A program made the translations under genes and the position numbers. A DNA stretch of 64,000 nucleotides from Phyto melanocephala (Eukaryota; Arthropoda; Insecta; Diptera; Rhinophoridae), in assembly GCA_941918925.1 (NCBI GenBank), contig OW799234.1, forward strand, positions 79,194,543-79,258,542. The letters are read 5' to 3'. Each line of letters opens with the position of its first letter. Position 1 is the stretch's first letter. Of this stretch, positions 33,922-46,119 are shown one piece after another. The notes beneath the pieces were generated by a model, which was not told the DNA's origin, searched no databases, and was given only the letters and a program-made list of their open reading frames with translations.

Positions 33922-34775
33922 CAGTAAACTCGCAGAAACGTGAACTAATTTTTACCAAGGGTGTTCACGTTTTTGATTTTGTTCACGTTTTAGATTGCAT
34001 TTTTTTATAACATATTTTAGTCTCTTTTATTTAATTTAAAATAAAGTATGTACGTTGTTTTCACCTATGAAACATGTTTTCATTAAACTTTTTGTAAGTT
34101 TCTGTCATATTTTAATGTACTACATAGCTACTATGGTTTGCAAATGCGTTTTTAAAAAACTTATTTCTAAATTATTTATTGAATTCATCCAAAATAAAGG
34201 TTTAGCATGGTTATTTTCCTTGATTTGATTGTGCAATTCAATAGCTTTTATTTAATCATAATGACGCTAACCGGTAGTTGGGTAAACTATTTGTACAGAG
34301 ATTTTTCCGTTTTTGGTAGCTCCGAAGTATGCAGTATTTTCCGTTTTCCAGGATCCGAAAATGTAATACTGAAGCCTTTCGAAATTGCATCTTTATTGTT
34401 TCTTATTGAACAAATTGTCGATTTGGCGACATTATACTTTTTTTGACAAACCAGTTACAGATGAACCTTTGCGTAAAAGCTCTAAAATATCTGACTTTTC
34501 TTGAAGATTTAACACTTTTGGTTTTTTTTTTGAGACAGATTTTCAATAAAAATATTTTTAGAGATCACTTGTTTATACATATTATTTATATATATCTATA
34601 TGTATAGTCAGCGCAGAGAGATTCTTCCACTAGAACTGCCCCATTAATACTATAGCTAATTATCATGCAACAAAAGTTCTTTGTTCACGTTTTAGAGTAG
34701 TCAATGTAATAAAAAAATGTTCATGTTTTTGGGTAGTTCATGTTACTGGATGTTCACGTTTCTGCGAGTTTACTG
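33922..34775 (-). mobile_element. Tigger/pogo-like non-autonomous element
   Basis: The ends are inverted copies of CAGTAAACTCGCAGAAACGT, flanked by TA at 33920-33921 and 34776-34777. GTTCACGTTT motifs are repeated just inside both ends. On the minus strand from about 34540 it reads LQEKSDILELLRKGSSVTGL, then after one shift KYNVAKSTICSIRNNKDAI, then SDPGKRK, then TEKSLYK. This is the Pipsqueak-type and CENP-B-like N-terminal DNA-binding region of Tigger/pogo transposases. The DDE domain is absent. The 79-codon plus-strand ORF at 34207-34446 is antisense to it. Confidence 0.85.
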
Positions 34776-36349
34776 TATACATAAATTTTTTACTTTTATT
34801 TATTTTTTTAAATTAATAAATGCCAAAGTGTTTCATATGTGAAAAAATATAATTTAGGCGACATAATGTTTGTATTTGTTTACGAAAATGTAAATAATTC
34901 TAGGAATTATGTTTGTTTTGTGTGAGAACTGGTAAGACTGTACTTCAAATAATATTCGGTTTTAAAAATTATTAGTCAATATACATTTAGTCAGTTTTGC
35001 GCAAAGGTAGTCGTAATTCTTATCCTCTCATTTTTTGCAGTGTCTTACAAGAGAAGAATTTCTCCTAAATTGAATGTTTAAAGCAATGTTATACATGAAG
35101 AGAAGGCGCATGGAAATTCAGATCACATTTCAGAATTAATAAAGCAAATGTGTCAAATATTTAAAATAAAATAAAAATACAGTAAAAGTGTGCAGACAAC
35201 AATAAATTTACACAACTTATTTATGTATACAAATAGAACCCGGAGCGCTTCGTTGGCCTCAAAAAAGTTTTAGAATTGTATCCATTAGGCTTTCTAGACA
35301 TCTCATGATATGTATAGTCTTCTTGTATTTTTCTCTTTGATAGTGCCACGCCCATTGTTTTTTTGCCTGTTTATTTTCAGCTCAAATATGCAAACTCTTA
35401 TTATAATACCCTACACGAATTTTAAAGATTTTATTTATTACAGTACTCTGAAGATTTACGTGTTCAGAATTGAATGCTTAAAAGGATCAGTGCAAATTGA
35501 TTTTCTTTCTTCACAAATTTCTTTCTTTCAACATTTTTGTAAAATATTTAATATAATATCTTTTTGAGAACATTTAACACAATATTTCTATGTAGATAAT
35601 TATGTAGCTCATAAACTGATATTTGCATTCTTGTATTTACTTAATGTTTAAGTTTTTGTGCCTTTTACTCTAGGTAACAGAAAAGCACATTTTTTGAACG
35701 CATTTATTTGATTCTATTTTTCAAATCATACTTTAAAGATCTGGCACACTAAGTGTGCCACACTTACAAAACAAATCGTTCAAGTCACTCTTCGATTTGT
35801 GATTAGCTAAAAAACTCGACATTCTTAAATATTTCTTTCCATATAGACCTTAATCAATGGAAACCTCTGCATTTGTTTTTCTTTATTTATATATAGGTTT
35901 TTTTTAGAGAGAAACTAAAAAAGTAAAAATATTAAAATTAATTTTTTTTTTAATATAAAATTTAAATTAAATGCTAAATTAATACTGTTGACCTATTTTC
36001 TTGTGTATATACTTTTTTGTAGCTTTTTGTTTAGTTTTAGGTAAAAAAAAAATGCAATTTTGTTGTTTTATTTTTAAGGAAAAGATTTTAAATTTTTTGG
36101 TTTAGTTTATTCAAATATTAAAAAATATTTTTGATATGATTTTATATCAAGTTAAATTAAAATCTTATTTATTTATTTTATTTGTGTTACAAAAACAGGC
36201 ACAAAAATTATGAATTATTAGTTTTTGACCTTTTTTAAGTTAAATTATAAATACAAACTTTTAAAGCTTTAGGTCCTTGTATAGTAAAAATAATAGCGGA
36301 ATTCACTCTTGGTAGCATTTTTGCAATTAGTTCAAATATGCACTTTGGC
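34776..36349. other. AT-rich spacer, no gene seen
   Basis: A short TGCCACGCCCATTG near 35342 is the only family B-like trace. The 85-codon ORF at 35310-35567 is likely chance. Confidence 0.4.
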
Positions 36350-36482
36350 CGACATTTTAGTCCATACATAATTAAACCATACCAATATTATCATAATAAA
36401 AAAAAATTCCAATAATTTCCTAAATAATTTGTGTTTTATTTAAAATCAACATCGGCCCTTTAAATCTAACCACCCTTTATAA
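36350..36482 (+). mobile_element. mariner 3'-terminal remnant (AGGGTGGTTA family)
   Basis: The sequence GGCCGACATTTTAGTCCATAC followed by ATAATTAAACCATACCAATA and TTTCCTAAATAATTTGTG matches the 3' ends of the mariner elements at 56651-57369 (read in reverse) and 58912-59512. It ends in TAACCACCCTTTATA, an intact terminal repeat with a TA. The left boundary and the coding part are missing. Confidence 0.7.
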
Positions 36483-36839
36483 TTAATTATACTGATAATA
36501 CCTATGACCAACATGTCCATCAGTTAAATTATAATATCGTTGCTAATGCCAGATTTCAGATTTCATGCCATGGTTTTTGTTACAGACGCCAGCTTTAAAT
36601 TTTAATTTTAACTTAATTTTAAAAATTTGTTTAAGTAGCTTTCTTCGATTTCACTTTTTAAAGTATACTCTATATTATACATAAAAAAACATTTTTCCAA
36701 ATAATTTGTGCCTATAACTTTGATGATTAATGACTGATTTTTCCAAAATTATCCAGAAGTATCTCTAAAGGCATATTAAATCTCTAAATATTCGCAAACG
36801 TTAATTATTCTAGTGCCCAAAAAGTTTTGAAAACAACAA
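36483..36839. other. AT-rich spacer, no gene seen
   Basis: Traces of family A1 (TCCAGAAGTATCTCTAAAGGCA near 36755) may continue the fragment at 36840, but cannot be delimited. Confidence 0.35.
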
Positions 36840-37115
36840 TTGGCAGTCGTGTCTCTTTACTTATATCTTAGAAAGTTAACAGCCGTTTGTACTGACTTTC
36901 AATATCAATCTGCTCTAAAATATTTCTTATATTTTGAAACTCCTGATGGATATGTCGATGTTGGAAGGATATGTCGATATGCTTTGTGGACTGCACTCTT
37001 CATAAGCTTTCAGAATATATATACTTTATGGGATCGGAAATAAATATTAAAGAAATTAAACATGCAAGATAAATCTATATGTACCCTTAAACTCTTTGTA
37101 AAGGGTATGAAAAAT
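36840..37115 (-). repeat. Family A 5' fragment, degenerate
   Basis: On the minus strand it starts near 37115 with TACCCTTTACAAAGAG...AAGGGTACATATAG, a decayed hairpin, and has the GATCCCATAAAGTATATATA block and the GAAAGCTTATGAAGAG tract. The rest is lost. The 67-codon ORF at 36840-37043 is antisense to it. Confidence 0.55.
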
Positions 37116-38520
37116 AAAAAAATACAATTATTTTTTCACTCCAATGATAGTTGTTACAGTATTTGCTGTTTAAGATTATTTTTTTCTTTGCGAAATAAAC
37201 TGTATGAATGAGAACTTTGATTCAGTGTACACACATCGATATATCAAAATACAAACTAAACGTATAGATGTGTATGTTAGGCAAGCTATAGCAAATCTGG
37301 TTATAGCAATAGAAATGGGAATTTCTGTTAATACTTGAATACGCAAAAAGTTGGTAATAAAACTGACGTGCTGGAAAATTAATTTTCACATTCTGATTGA
37401 CGACTGAAAAATGTAATCGTGAACTGTTCAAAAATTGATACTTTTTCAACAATACCGTTGCTTTATTTTTTTTTATTTAAAAAAAAAAAAAAATAGTTAC
37501 TCAACAAAACGTTAATTTTGTTAAGTAAAAAATTAACATTTATTATAAATTTTTTATAATATACCATTTTGTTATTGGAGTCAAATATATTCTAAGACAC
37601 TTAAACTTTTATTTACAATTGTCTGCAATTTTTATTCTTCTGCAGTAAATGGCGCTAAAAGATATAAATAGTACTAAAAAATATAAGTACTCGTCCATAA
37701 AAAAATATAAAATAATTCCGATGAATGTTTAATAATATTTTGCTATTTTTTATGTATTTTATATATTAAGTTCTTGTTTAAATTTAATACAACATAAAAT
37801 TTAATAAAATCTCCTTAAGAAATAAATTCTTATTTTATATCTTTTAAATGTATGTATGCATGTATGTATGTTGTATATGAATATAAATTTTATGTGTAGT
37901 TTCAAGTACTTAGGCTACATGTTGTTTATACTCGTAAAATGTAAATTTACATGACTTTTGTTATTTATAAGCATTTTCTAAACACCAGCATACATACAAC
38001 GATAAAAGCTACTTTGTGTCTATTTTCTATCCCTCTGTTAAATAAAATGGTTAAAAAGGGTGTAAATGCTACTTTGGTACTGCGTGTAAGAAATATCATG
38101 TATATTTATGTTTTAGCCCCAGGACTTGCTACTCTTCTATCGTATAGAGCTACATATTATACATAGAATAATTCCTTTTCTTTTAGGATGCTGCGGATAA
38201 CTGGAGAAGAGTGACGACAACATATCTTCTAATTATTGACTTTCTTCAAAGAGACTTTCATCTACGGGACATGAAAGACGTGAAAGAATCACATTACTCT
38301 TCGGTAGTCAGCATATAAATATAACTGAAGAGCCACTCAGAGAAAGCATGTCTACACGAGATAAAGATCCTTTGAGAACCTTCAATAATATTACTACTTG
38401 TGTAGATGTATATATACTTTTAGTAATTAATATATTAAAGGATGTATGTATACTAAGAATTAGCTGGGCTTAGTACTGAATTCAAAGATATTTACCAAAA
38501 ATCTTTTTAGCAGTATAAAG
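37116..38520. other. AT-rich spacer, no gene seen
   Basis: Simple (TGTA)n-type runs near 37850-37872. The ORFs at 37222-37452 (minus) and 37951-38166 (plus) show no recognisable motif. Confidence 0.4.
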
Positions 38521-38521
38521 T

Positions 38522-38905
38522 CCGAACAAGTACGAGTACTCTTTGCGGCCGAATCTGTTAACACATTTCAGCATCATGTACACAGGTATAATAAGTACAC
38601 CAAAGCGTTTCCTATATTTCATATTTAATATTATACGCAATTTGCCTTTTTTGTTAATGACGCCACCTTTGATTTTTGATTTCTACATCGTAAAATGCAT
38701 TCAAATACACAAGTCATTTAATTTGTACGCCATCGTGAATTTTACACTTTTTCATAGTTTATTGATTTCTACTGGTCAAACCCTTTAATTGTATACCCAT
38801 ATTGAGGGAGATGACGATGGTACATTTTAAAATACTAGATTTGTCTTATATATAAATTTATATTACGGTATTTTGTAGTGGCAGCCATCACGGATTTAAT
38901 ATTTT
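38522..38905 (-). repeat. Family A1 3' half, degenerate
   Basis: On the minus strand, starting with the terminus ACAAGTACGAGTACTC at 38527 and the decayed hairpin GCGGCCGAAT, it covers the 3' half of A1 to the GGCGG/GGCAGCCAT tract near 38880. The 81-codon ORF inside is a shadow. Confidence 0.55.
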
Positions 38906-39517
38906 TTTTTAATATTGTATTATATGTCGCTACTTAAGCTTTTTCATTTCATATCCACATTGATCCTCTCTATTGTGCTTAATCGTAAAAAATCGATTTT
39001 CAGAATCTCCTTAGATTTCTCAAGATTTGAGTCAACTCGTAATATGTTTGTCACCTTACCGACTTAAAATTGAGCAATGAATGCTTCTATATAGCACTGT
39101 GCATATTTTACTTGCAACTATTTGTTAAAAGGTTTACATCTATTAACATATTAAAATTCTCAAAGACAAACGCACACATTTAAATTCTTCGGGAACTTTT
39201 TTACTCTCGATTTTCCTGCAAACTTTAAACGGATACAACAAATTACGTTTATAACACACTAAATTTGATGTTCCTTTAGAGTGCCTTTAAATTAATTTAA
39301 GCATAAAACGTCTACTCATTCCTTTTACTAATTTCCCTTGTGCAACATTTATCAAATATTGATATAGGAACAGAAACAAAACTAGAACTCCTGCTACAGG
39401 AAAATCATTATTATTATTATTTTTTTTTTGCTTCCAAAAAATTGTTTCTTTAGAAAACAAATGTATTAACACAAGTATCCCTCATTAATATATTGAAATA
39501 TGTAAATAATTGATTTT
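38906..39517. other. AT-rich spacer, no gene seen
   Basis: Nothing recognisable on either strand. Confidence 0.4.
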
Positions 39518-39962
39518 TATACCCATCGCCAAAAAACATGGGGTGGGGTATATTAATTTTGTCATGGCGAAATATCTATTTAAGACCCCATTAAGTATAT
39601 ATTTTATTAATCTTATAAAAAACAATGTCCTTCCTACGAATACAATTTATACGCGCAATGTCTTTTTCGGTATATTTAAAATTCAAAACGTAATTAAAAT
39701 GACAAAACTAGATGTACGAATCTGAAAATTTGCAAACACTTCTTTTTGATCAAAAGACTTATAATAAAAGAAATAAAAGTGATACCCCCACTTTAAGGCA
39801 CACCTCTCATGTAACGCTTGATATTTAATTCATATTATTTCTGTGTAGACAAAGATTTTGGAAGAATAAAAGACTCTGTATGGAAATATACAAGTTAAGT
39901 TTATTAACAGAAACTACTTTGACGCGCCTACTTTAACACCCACGTCTTATTATTTGTGAGTA
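39518..39962 (+). repeat. Family B (INE-1-like) copy with internal deletion
   Basis: It starts TATACCCATCGCC with a GGGGTGGGGTATA hairpin partner, has CCCCATTAAGTATATATTTT, skips the GTCTGTCC and GTCAAAAAATCC parts, and resumes at GTCTTTTTCGGTATATTTAA, then CCCACTTTAAGGCACACC modules. It ends near the TAACACCCACG module; the 3' hairpin is absent. Confidence 0.65.
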
Positions 39963-40194
39963 AAACAAGTGTCCATTCAGTGTCAGTTCAGTTCTATTGA
40001 TTTAAAACAAAACAGGTTTAATTTAAAAATTGTTTTTAAATATCTTATAATGTTAAAATTTAATAAATAAATTACACTATGCAACAAGCAAATATTATCA
40101 TGGATTTTTATTTAATAAGATTTAGTTTATTTCTAATACAGGCAGCTTTAAGATGGAGTACAAACACTGGTAAGTATTTGTTGCTTTCTATTTT

Positions 40195-41060
40195 TATACC
40201 CTTCACCTGTGGTGTACAAGGGTATATATAGCTTTGTCATTCCATTCGTAATTTCTAAAATTTTTCCGACTCCATAAAGCATATGTATATTTTCTGAAAT
40301 CTTATGAATAGAGGCGTTCATTAACCGTCTGCCCGTGTATTGGTTGAAATCAATTTTTAGAAGCAACCATATGTTCTTCAGATCTGTGTATGGTATCAAT
40401 CTTTTGGAAATATCCGGGAATATATAGCTATTGAAATTTAGCACAATAGCCCCATAACTTTCTGAGATATGTGCAAATAAACACGACTGCCTCTGGTTTT
40501 TCCCATATTTTTACCACCAAAATTAAAATTTTTCAGCCATAGAATAATTTTTAGGTACCTTTGCTATTATTTATAAATATAATATCCCTCTAGAGATATT
40601 CGTGAAAATTTTTTTATAAAGCGCGCTTCTAAATTAAAATTCATGTTGGCCGCCACTATAAAATGGTGGACAATAAATTTATATATGGGTCAAATCTGGT
40701 ATTTTAAAATGTAGCTTCTTGAACTCCCTCAATATTGGTATCAAATGGAAGAGCTTAAACAGTAGAATACAGTAAATTATTAAAAAAAAATTAAAACCCA
40801 AGATGGCATCTAAAACAAAATGGTGGATCCAATTTTTTAACCCCATTAATATGGGTCTCAAGTTAAAGGGCTTGACTAGTAAGTAGAATACAGGTAACTA
40901 TGTAAAAATTCAAAATCAAAGATGGCAAAGGAAATAATAAGAAAAAATGGCGTATAACATGAAATATAGGTTAAGCTACGAAGTGGGATTAAACCAATGA
41001 ACATGATGGTGAAGGGTACTAGCAGATTCGTCACGGCCGAATATAACACTTTTACTTGTT
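40195..41060 (+). repeat. Family A1 hairpin-ended repeat, full length
   Basis: The 5' hairpin (TATACCCTTCACCTGTGGTG...AGGGTATATATAG) and 3' hairpin (GATTCGTCACGGCCGAAT, one change) with AACACTTTTACTTGTT are both present. It is about 35 bases shorter in the middle than the 19217 copy. The minus-strand ORFs at 40148-40444 and 40679-40861 are shadows of conserved repeat DNA. Confidence 0.78.
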
Positions 41061-42084
41061 TATAATTTGTTTGAGTTCAAAAATTGTATTACTAAGCCAA
41101 GGAAAAGAATTGTTTTCCAGCATGTTCCTAAATAACTTCAAAACTGACAGCTAAATCAGATAATGGTGTTAGAAGGGTTTAAAGCTGGACTATTTTTAGG
41201 TTTCTGATTGCTTAACAAAGTCAAGTACGTCGTTGTGAGTTATGATAAGATGTATAGAGCAGTCTCTTCAGAAATATAAAATTTTATAAAAATGATTTTA
41301 AAAAACCTCACCATAGAATTTGAAATATTGATGATATTTGCAGTTAGGTGACTACAACGGATAAAAAAAAAATGTAAATATTTAGGGAAAACATAAATTT
41401 CCAATTTGTTGCCTAGTATTATTAAACAGAATAATTATAAAATAAATCACAATTTGTAACAAGATACACAACCTTAATATTAATACATATTAATCAATCT
41501 CAAAAACAGTTAAAAATATCTTTCCGCAAAGAAGAGTTTATTAAGGTAATTTTAATTACATAAAGTATATGCATGAAATAAAATTTTATTTAAAAAATCC
41601 TTAGTTTATATTTAGCAGTTCGGTAAAAAAATTTTGTTCATTAAGAATGTATTAGAATTTGTAGCACAGAAATTTCCCTCCAATTTTTGTTATTAATTTG
41701 TTTTGTTTTTTCTCAAAAGAAAAATAAAATGTCTTATTTCAGCAATGAAAGAGAAAAAAATTTAACAAATGACAAGCAAAATATAATAATAATAATTTCT
41801 TTTCTTTTATTACTTTCTGTGTCCATCGTTTTCAACTTACTTTGTCCGCAAAAATATCGTTTTTTCATTTAGTCTTTTGTTGCAATATTTTTCCTGTTTA
41901 CTTTTTTAGATACAATGATAGTAAATATGAATAAAAAAATAAAAAAGACCTTCGTCAACAAATTCCGTTACAAACACAGGAGAGAATTATTGTGTTTGTG
42001 TTGAAAGGAATTAAACAAAACAGGAAAAAGTAATAATAATAAAAATTGTCGTCAGGATACATCTAAATTAACAGAACAATTCCT
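41061..42084. other. AT-rich spacer, no gene seen
   Basis: The 61-codon ORF at 41687-41872 is composed of common AT-rich codons and has no motif. Confidence 0.4.
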
Positions 42085-42560
42085 GAAAGATTTACAAAAA
42101 TATGTAAAATTCTGTCAATGCTGCTGTATATGTAAGTGTGGAACGCCAGAAGGATATTTTACTAGGTTAAAGAAGTTAAAAGTCAAGGATAACAAGAGCA
42201 ATGTTGGCTTCTAAAGCATCAATCGTACCTGGCTTATTCTCAAAGACATCAGATTTTACATATCCTCAGAAATTTATGTCCAAAGGTGTAATATCGCATG
42301 ATCTAGATAGCCAATTACCGTAGCTAATCGTGAAATTCCGTCATTACCAAAATGATTTGTTAATATGTCCATTGTTTTCATTTCATTCGCTGTATGGCTG
42401 TTGTTTAAACCAGAGGTCCCCAATGCTATGTACTTGTATTTCGGAAAGGCCATAGTCCGTTAAGATAGTGCGATATCACTTACCATTAACAGAAACATTC
42501 TGGTTTGTCTAATTTTTGAAGAAATATTGACTTATAATTTCAACAGCCCTTTAACGACAA
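42085..42560 (-). pseudogene. mariner-like transposase C-terminal half, minus strand
   Basis: From about 42540 leftward it reads NQNVSVNGK, YRTILTDYGL, GDLWFKQQ (the second Asp region, with a frameshift that removes QDGA), HTANEMKTMDILTNHFG in the next frame, SRSCDITPLD (third Asp region intact), GYVKSDVFENKPGTIDALEAN. This is a decayed mariner. Sequence to about 42730 may be its upstream part. Ends were not identified. It is not the same lineage as 21130. Confidence 0.68.
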
Positions 42561-42733
42561 CTTTCCGATATTTTTATAGATATAATGGTAGTTTTTGGTA
42601 CTGTTCGGGCTGCTCATGAAAAAAAAATTTCCCATAGAACGCTGTTTTTCGTAAATCAGTTGAATAATTTGGACACGCTGTTGTTGTGTCAGTCTTTTTG
42701 TGATGACTTGTCAAACGATACTAAACAAAAACT

Positions 42734-43507
42734 AACAAGTAAGAGCGCTATATTCGGCCGTGCCGAATCTTATATACCCTTCACAACGTGTAGTCATGCA
42801 ATAACAGTAAATTCACGTATGTATGTTAAAAAAAACAAAAAAAAAATAAAAAATAAAAAAAAAATTTAAAAAAAAAAAATTTAAAAAAAAAATTATTATA
42901 TACATATATAATATATATAAAACAAAAAATAAATAAAAAAAAAATTAAAAAAAAAAAATAAAAAAAAATAATAATAAAAATATATATAATATATTAAATA
43001 AAAAATAAAAAAAAAATAAAAAAAAATTAAAAAAAAAATTTTAAAAAAATTTAAAAAAAATTTTTTTTGCCTCAGCTGGGATTCGATGCCACGTTTTCTC
43101 TAACCAGTATACACGTTTGTATGTATGTATGTTGTTGTTGTAATGTTGTTTTTATGAAAAGAAAATCGAGGTGGTCGTGGGTTTTTGCTCATATCTCAGT
43201 TGTTTATGTACCGATGTTTCTGATTTTCAATACCGATCTACTCCCGAATATTTCTGATATTTTAATACCTTACCCGGGTCCAACCTATGTCGGGGGGCTT
43301 CAAAAAGTTGATTTCAACATACACACGGACAGACGGTCAGACGGACAGACGGACAGACGGACAGACGGTCAGGGCTTAATCGACTCCTCTATTCATAAGC
43401 TTTCAGAAAATATATACTTTATGGGGTCGGAAATGAAAATTGTAGAAATTTCACACGGAATGACAAACCTATATATACCCTTTTTCACTGTGTGAAGGGT
43501 ATAAAAA
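42734..43507 (-). repeat. Family A2 hairpin-ended repeat, full length, reversed
   Basis: The 3' end is at 42734 (AACAAGTAAGAGCGC and the ATTCGGCCGTGCCGAAT hairpin) and the 5' end at 43507 (TATACCCTTCACACAG... hairpin). The A/T-only tract spans about 42830-43070, then CAGCTGGGATTCGATGCCAC, the reverse of the tRNA-like tract. The 142- and 94-codon plus-strand ORFs across it are antisense shadows. It closely matches 6570-7326. Confidence 0.8.
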
Positions 43508-43541
43508 GCAGTTTGTAATGAGTCACAACTGATCTGTTTAA

Positions 43542-45044
43542 TCCATTTTGTACCAGCGGTCAAGATCTCGACCATAAACTTTTGCTGTTTTTCATTAAAT
43601 AATTAAAATATTAGGAAGTGGAATTATACTATTTTTTTTTTAATTTATAACTAAGTTTGTCGTATTGGCTCTCCGACTTGAACTTTTTTGAAAAAGTTTT
43701 ATTATTTTAAATAGACAACATTTCAAATAAATGTTAATGTAAATGTAAATGTAAATTTACACAAACTAGTCATCTCAGCTACTCAAACTTACTGTCAGAC
43801 AGCCTTGAAAATTAGAGACCAAAGTTTTTTGTAATATTTACTTAGCTATTTTTTTTGCTTACAAATTTAAAAGAATGTGTATATTTTCCAATTAATATTA
43901 TTTATATATTCTGTAGTCAATTTCATTGAAAGTGTATCTTTATTAGTTCCAACCTTATGCTGGTGCATCAGACATGTATGATAAACAACTTATCCTTAGT
44001 GCTAGCGTGGTTATGAGTCTATTTTGGTTTGTGAGTATCCTAGGCATAATACCGTTCATTTCGACAATTTTTTTTACCGGATACCACTTGCTTTGTCTTC
44101 TAAAAGAAAAAAAGCTTTTGTGCATCTGGAACAATCAGAGCAAACAGACTGGTAGCAGTAAGCCCAAAAAAAAAATTGTCACGAGATGATATGGACTACG
44201 CGTTCGATCAGGAACATAAGATTGCATTAGTTCGGTGGAGAGACTACGCGGAAGTCTTTTTGGCTACAATCTACGATAAAATGGATCTTACTAGAAATGT
44301 AACGCGATATGATAGAAAGCAAAAAAATGTACCGCTGCACCTCAAGCCAACCTTATGGCTAAATAATGTTGTCGCTAATTATCGGATTGGAATCATAAGC
44401 AAAAAGTGTGGTTGGCACTTTGGGTTACCTTCTTGGATAGCGCCAGGGTTAAAGCGTGGAAATTACATTGCTTAATTGCTGATAAAACCAAACAGATTTT
44501 AAGAACTCGATGATGAAAACTATGTTGTTATCCGTCGAACCGGTAACAGGCACCGAGTTAACTTCGTCCGAGAAAGAAAATGGAAGTGACAAAAACCGCC
44601 CAAAATCATTTCCCAAAATAAAAGGAATGCCATGTCTAATTCCCTTAAGGGCTGCTACCGCCGATATATATAAAAAGCATACTGCCTATACTTACACTAA
44701 GTGTAACGTCAATTTACATGTGGGTAATTGCGTCAAGGACTACCACAAAAATTTAAAATAATATTTTTTATACAATAAATGATACTAAATAAAAATAATT
44801 TTATTGTCGTTCCCGTTTACATTTAAAAAAGAATATTATTCTTTTCACTTATTGCGCTTATTTTATATTATATCAAACATAAATTTTATTGCTCTAATTA
44901 TCCCAGCGGCCGAGATCTCGACCAGCAGTTTTGTTGGCTAATCACCGTCAGAAAAAAAAAATAAAAATTTTTGGCTCATACCTAAGAATCCATGAAATTT
45001 TTTTTAAGATATTTAAACATTTATGTACTCTGGTACAAAATGGG
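43542..45044 (+). mobile_element. piggyBac-like element bounded by TTAA, internally decayed
   Basis: TTAA at 43538-43541 and at 45045-45048 flank inverted ends (T/C)CCATTTTGTACCAG. This is the target and TIR form known for piggyBac. The subterminal sequence CGAGATCTCGACCA, partly palindromic, occurs near both ends (43563 in a decayed form and 44911). A frameshifted transposase occupies 43940-44765. The size, 1503 bp, is shorter than autonomous piggyBac elements (about 2.5 kb), and the 5' half of the gene is gone. It sits between an A2 copy and a B copy. Confidence 0.88.
43940..44765 (+). pseudogene. piggyBac-like transposase, C-terminal half, frameshifted
   Basis: In order: QPYAGASDMYDKQLI and SVVMSL, then FFTGYHLLCLLKEKKLL (the FDNFFTS.-LL-L motif of the family), then TGSSKPKKK, a frame change, RDDMDYAFDQEHKIALVRWR and ATIYDKMD, a segment matching the YRIGIRSKKWW region, AWKLHCLIADKTKQ in a third frame, NYVVIRRTGNRHRV, and finally YTKCNVNLHVGNCVKDYHK. 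That last piece is the Cys-rich C-terminal finger of piggyBac transposases. At least three frame changes and several stops are present, so it is dead. The three ORFs there are pieces of this one gene. Confidence 0.85.
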
Positions 45045-45213
45045 TTAAATAGCTTTTTTATTTTAAACCTCACGATGAATTATTCCATTTGGCATATCAC
45101 TCATGTAGAAGTGAACGAATGCATTCAATTTTATACTTTTCCGAAATAGATCTACGTGCCTGAAACTTTTTTTATGCTCATCAGATTATTATAATCAACT
45201 GATGCCTAAACTA

Positions 45214-46119
45214 AACAAGTATAAGCACTATAATCGGCTGAGCGAAATTTTTGATACCCACCACCAATTTTGTGTACTTATTTTTTTATTATTATCTGTA
45301 AGTGCTATGGAAACTAAAATATGTCTTACTTTCTTTGTGTAACTTCGATTTGCTATTAATTTATATTCTTAAATTTAGTCTTCCAATGAAATATAAAGAA
45401 TTTCTGTATTAGAAATGATGTAATGCTACATGCATGTCAACTCCTACTTTTAAAATTAATGTTTGAATTCAACTCAGATAATCCATTACAATTTTTTTTT
45501 AAATGTTTTCCATATAAAAATAACATGAATTTAATATAAAGCATTATATGGGAGGTGGGAGTTCAAGTGGGTGTGTCACCAAATCTTTTTGGAATTATAC
45601 TTATATTGGCGAAACTAAATTTTCCAGAAAGCTATACACGCAAATTTTCAGAATCATTAATATTTTTATAACGTCTTTAAACTTAAATATACAGAAAAGA
45701 CAATGTGAAAAATTTTTAGTACATTTCGATCCGTAATATATAGATTTAAACAATTTTCTGGAAAAGATATTTTTGTTACTAACGAAATATATATTCGAAA
45801 TTTCATTGCTGTACGTCAGTGCGTTTAAACGCAATTGCATTTTATTCGATGTTGGAAGGATATGGTCTTGTATTACGAGCTATAACTCTCTTTCCAATTA
45901 ATCCTATTTACTGTATTTTCAATACATAAAAACCTTGTCTATAAGAAATATTCTGGCAAAATTTAAGCCTCCTATCTTTTTCGTTTGACCTCTATCGTGC
46001 TTTCAACAGACGGATATAGATCGTCCTAAAAAGATACCAACCAGGGCTCAGAAAATTTATAATTTATGGGTACTAAAATGGACATTTCGATGTGTTTCGA
46101 TGTGGTGGTGGGTATAAAA
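45214..46119 (-). repeat. Family B (INE-1-like) repeat, nearly full length
   Basis: The 3' end is at 45214 (AACAAGTATAAGCAC, a decayed hairpin, then TACCCACCACCAATTTTGTG) and the 5' end at about 46119 (GGTGGTGGGTATAAAA). It contains the GTGGGTGTGTCACC module at 45570 and the CGTGCTTTCAACAGACGG block at 45996. The short ORFs on both strands around 45548-45840 are within it. Confidence 0.75.

Noticed and set aside
42830..43070. Almost pure A/T tract that might be a replication origin or matrix-attachment site
   Set aside because: It is a fixed part of the A2 repeat, also found at 6990-7170 and 57990-58090.
43067..43495. 142-codon ORF, the longest in the window
   Set aside because: Lies entirely within the reversed A2 repeat 42734-43507 and is explained by its hairpin and tandem GGACAGAC tract.
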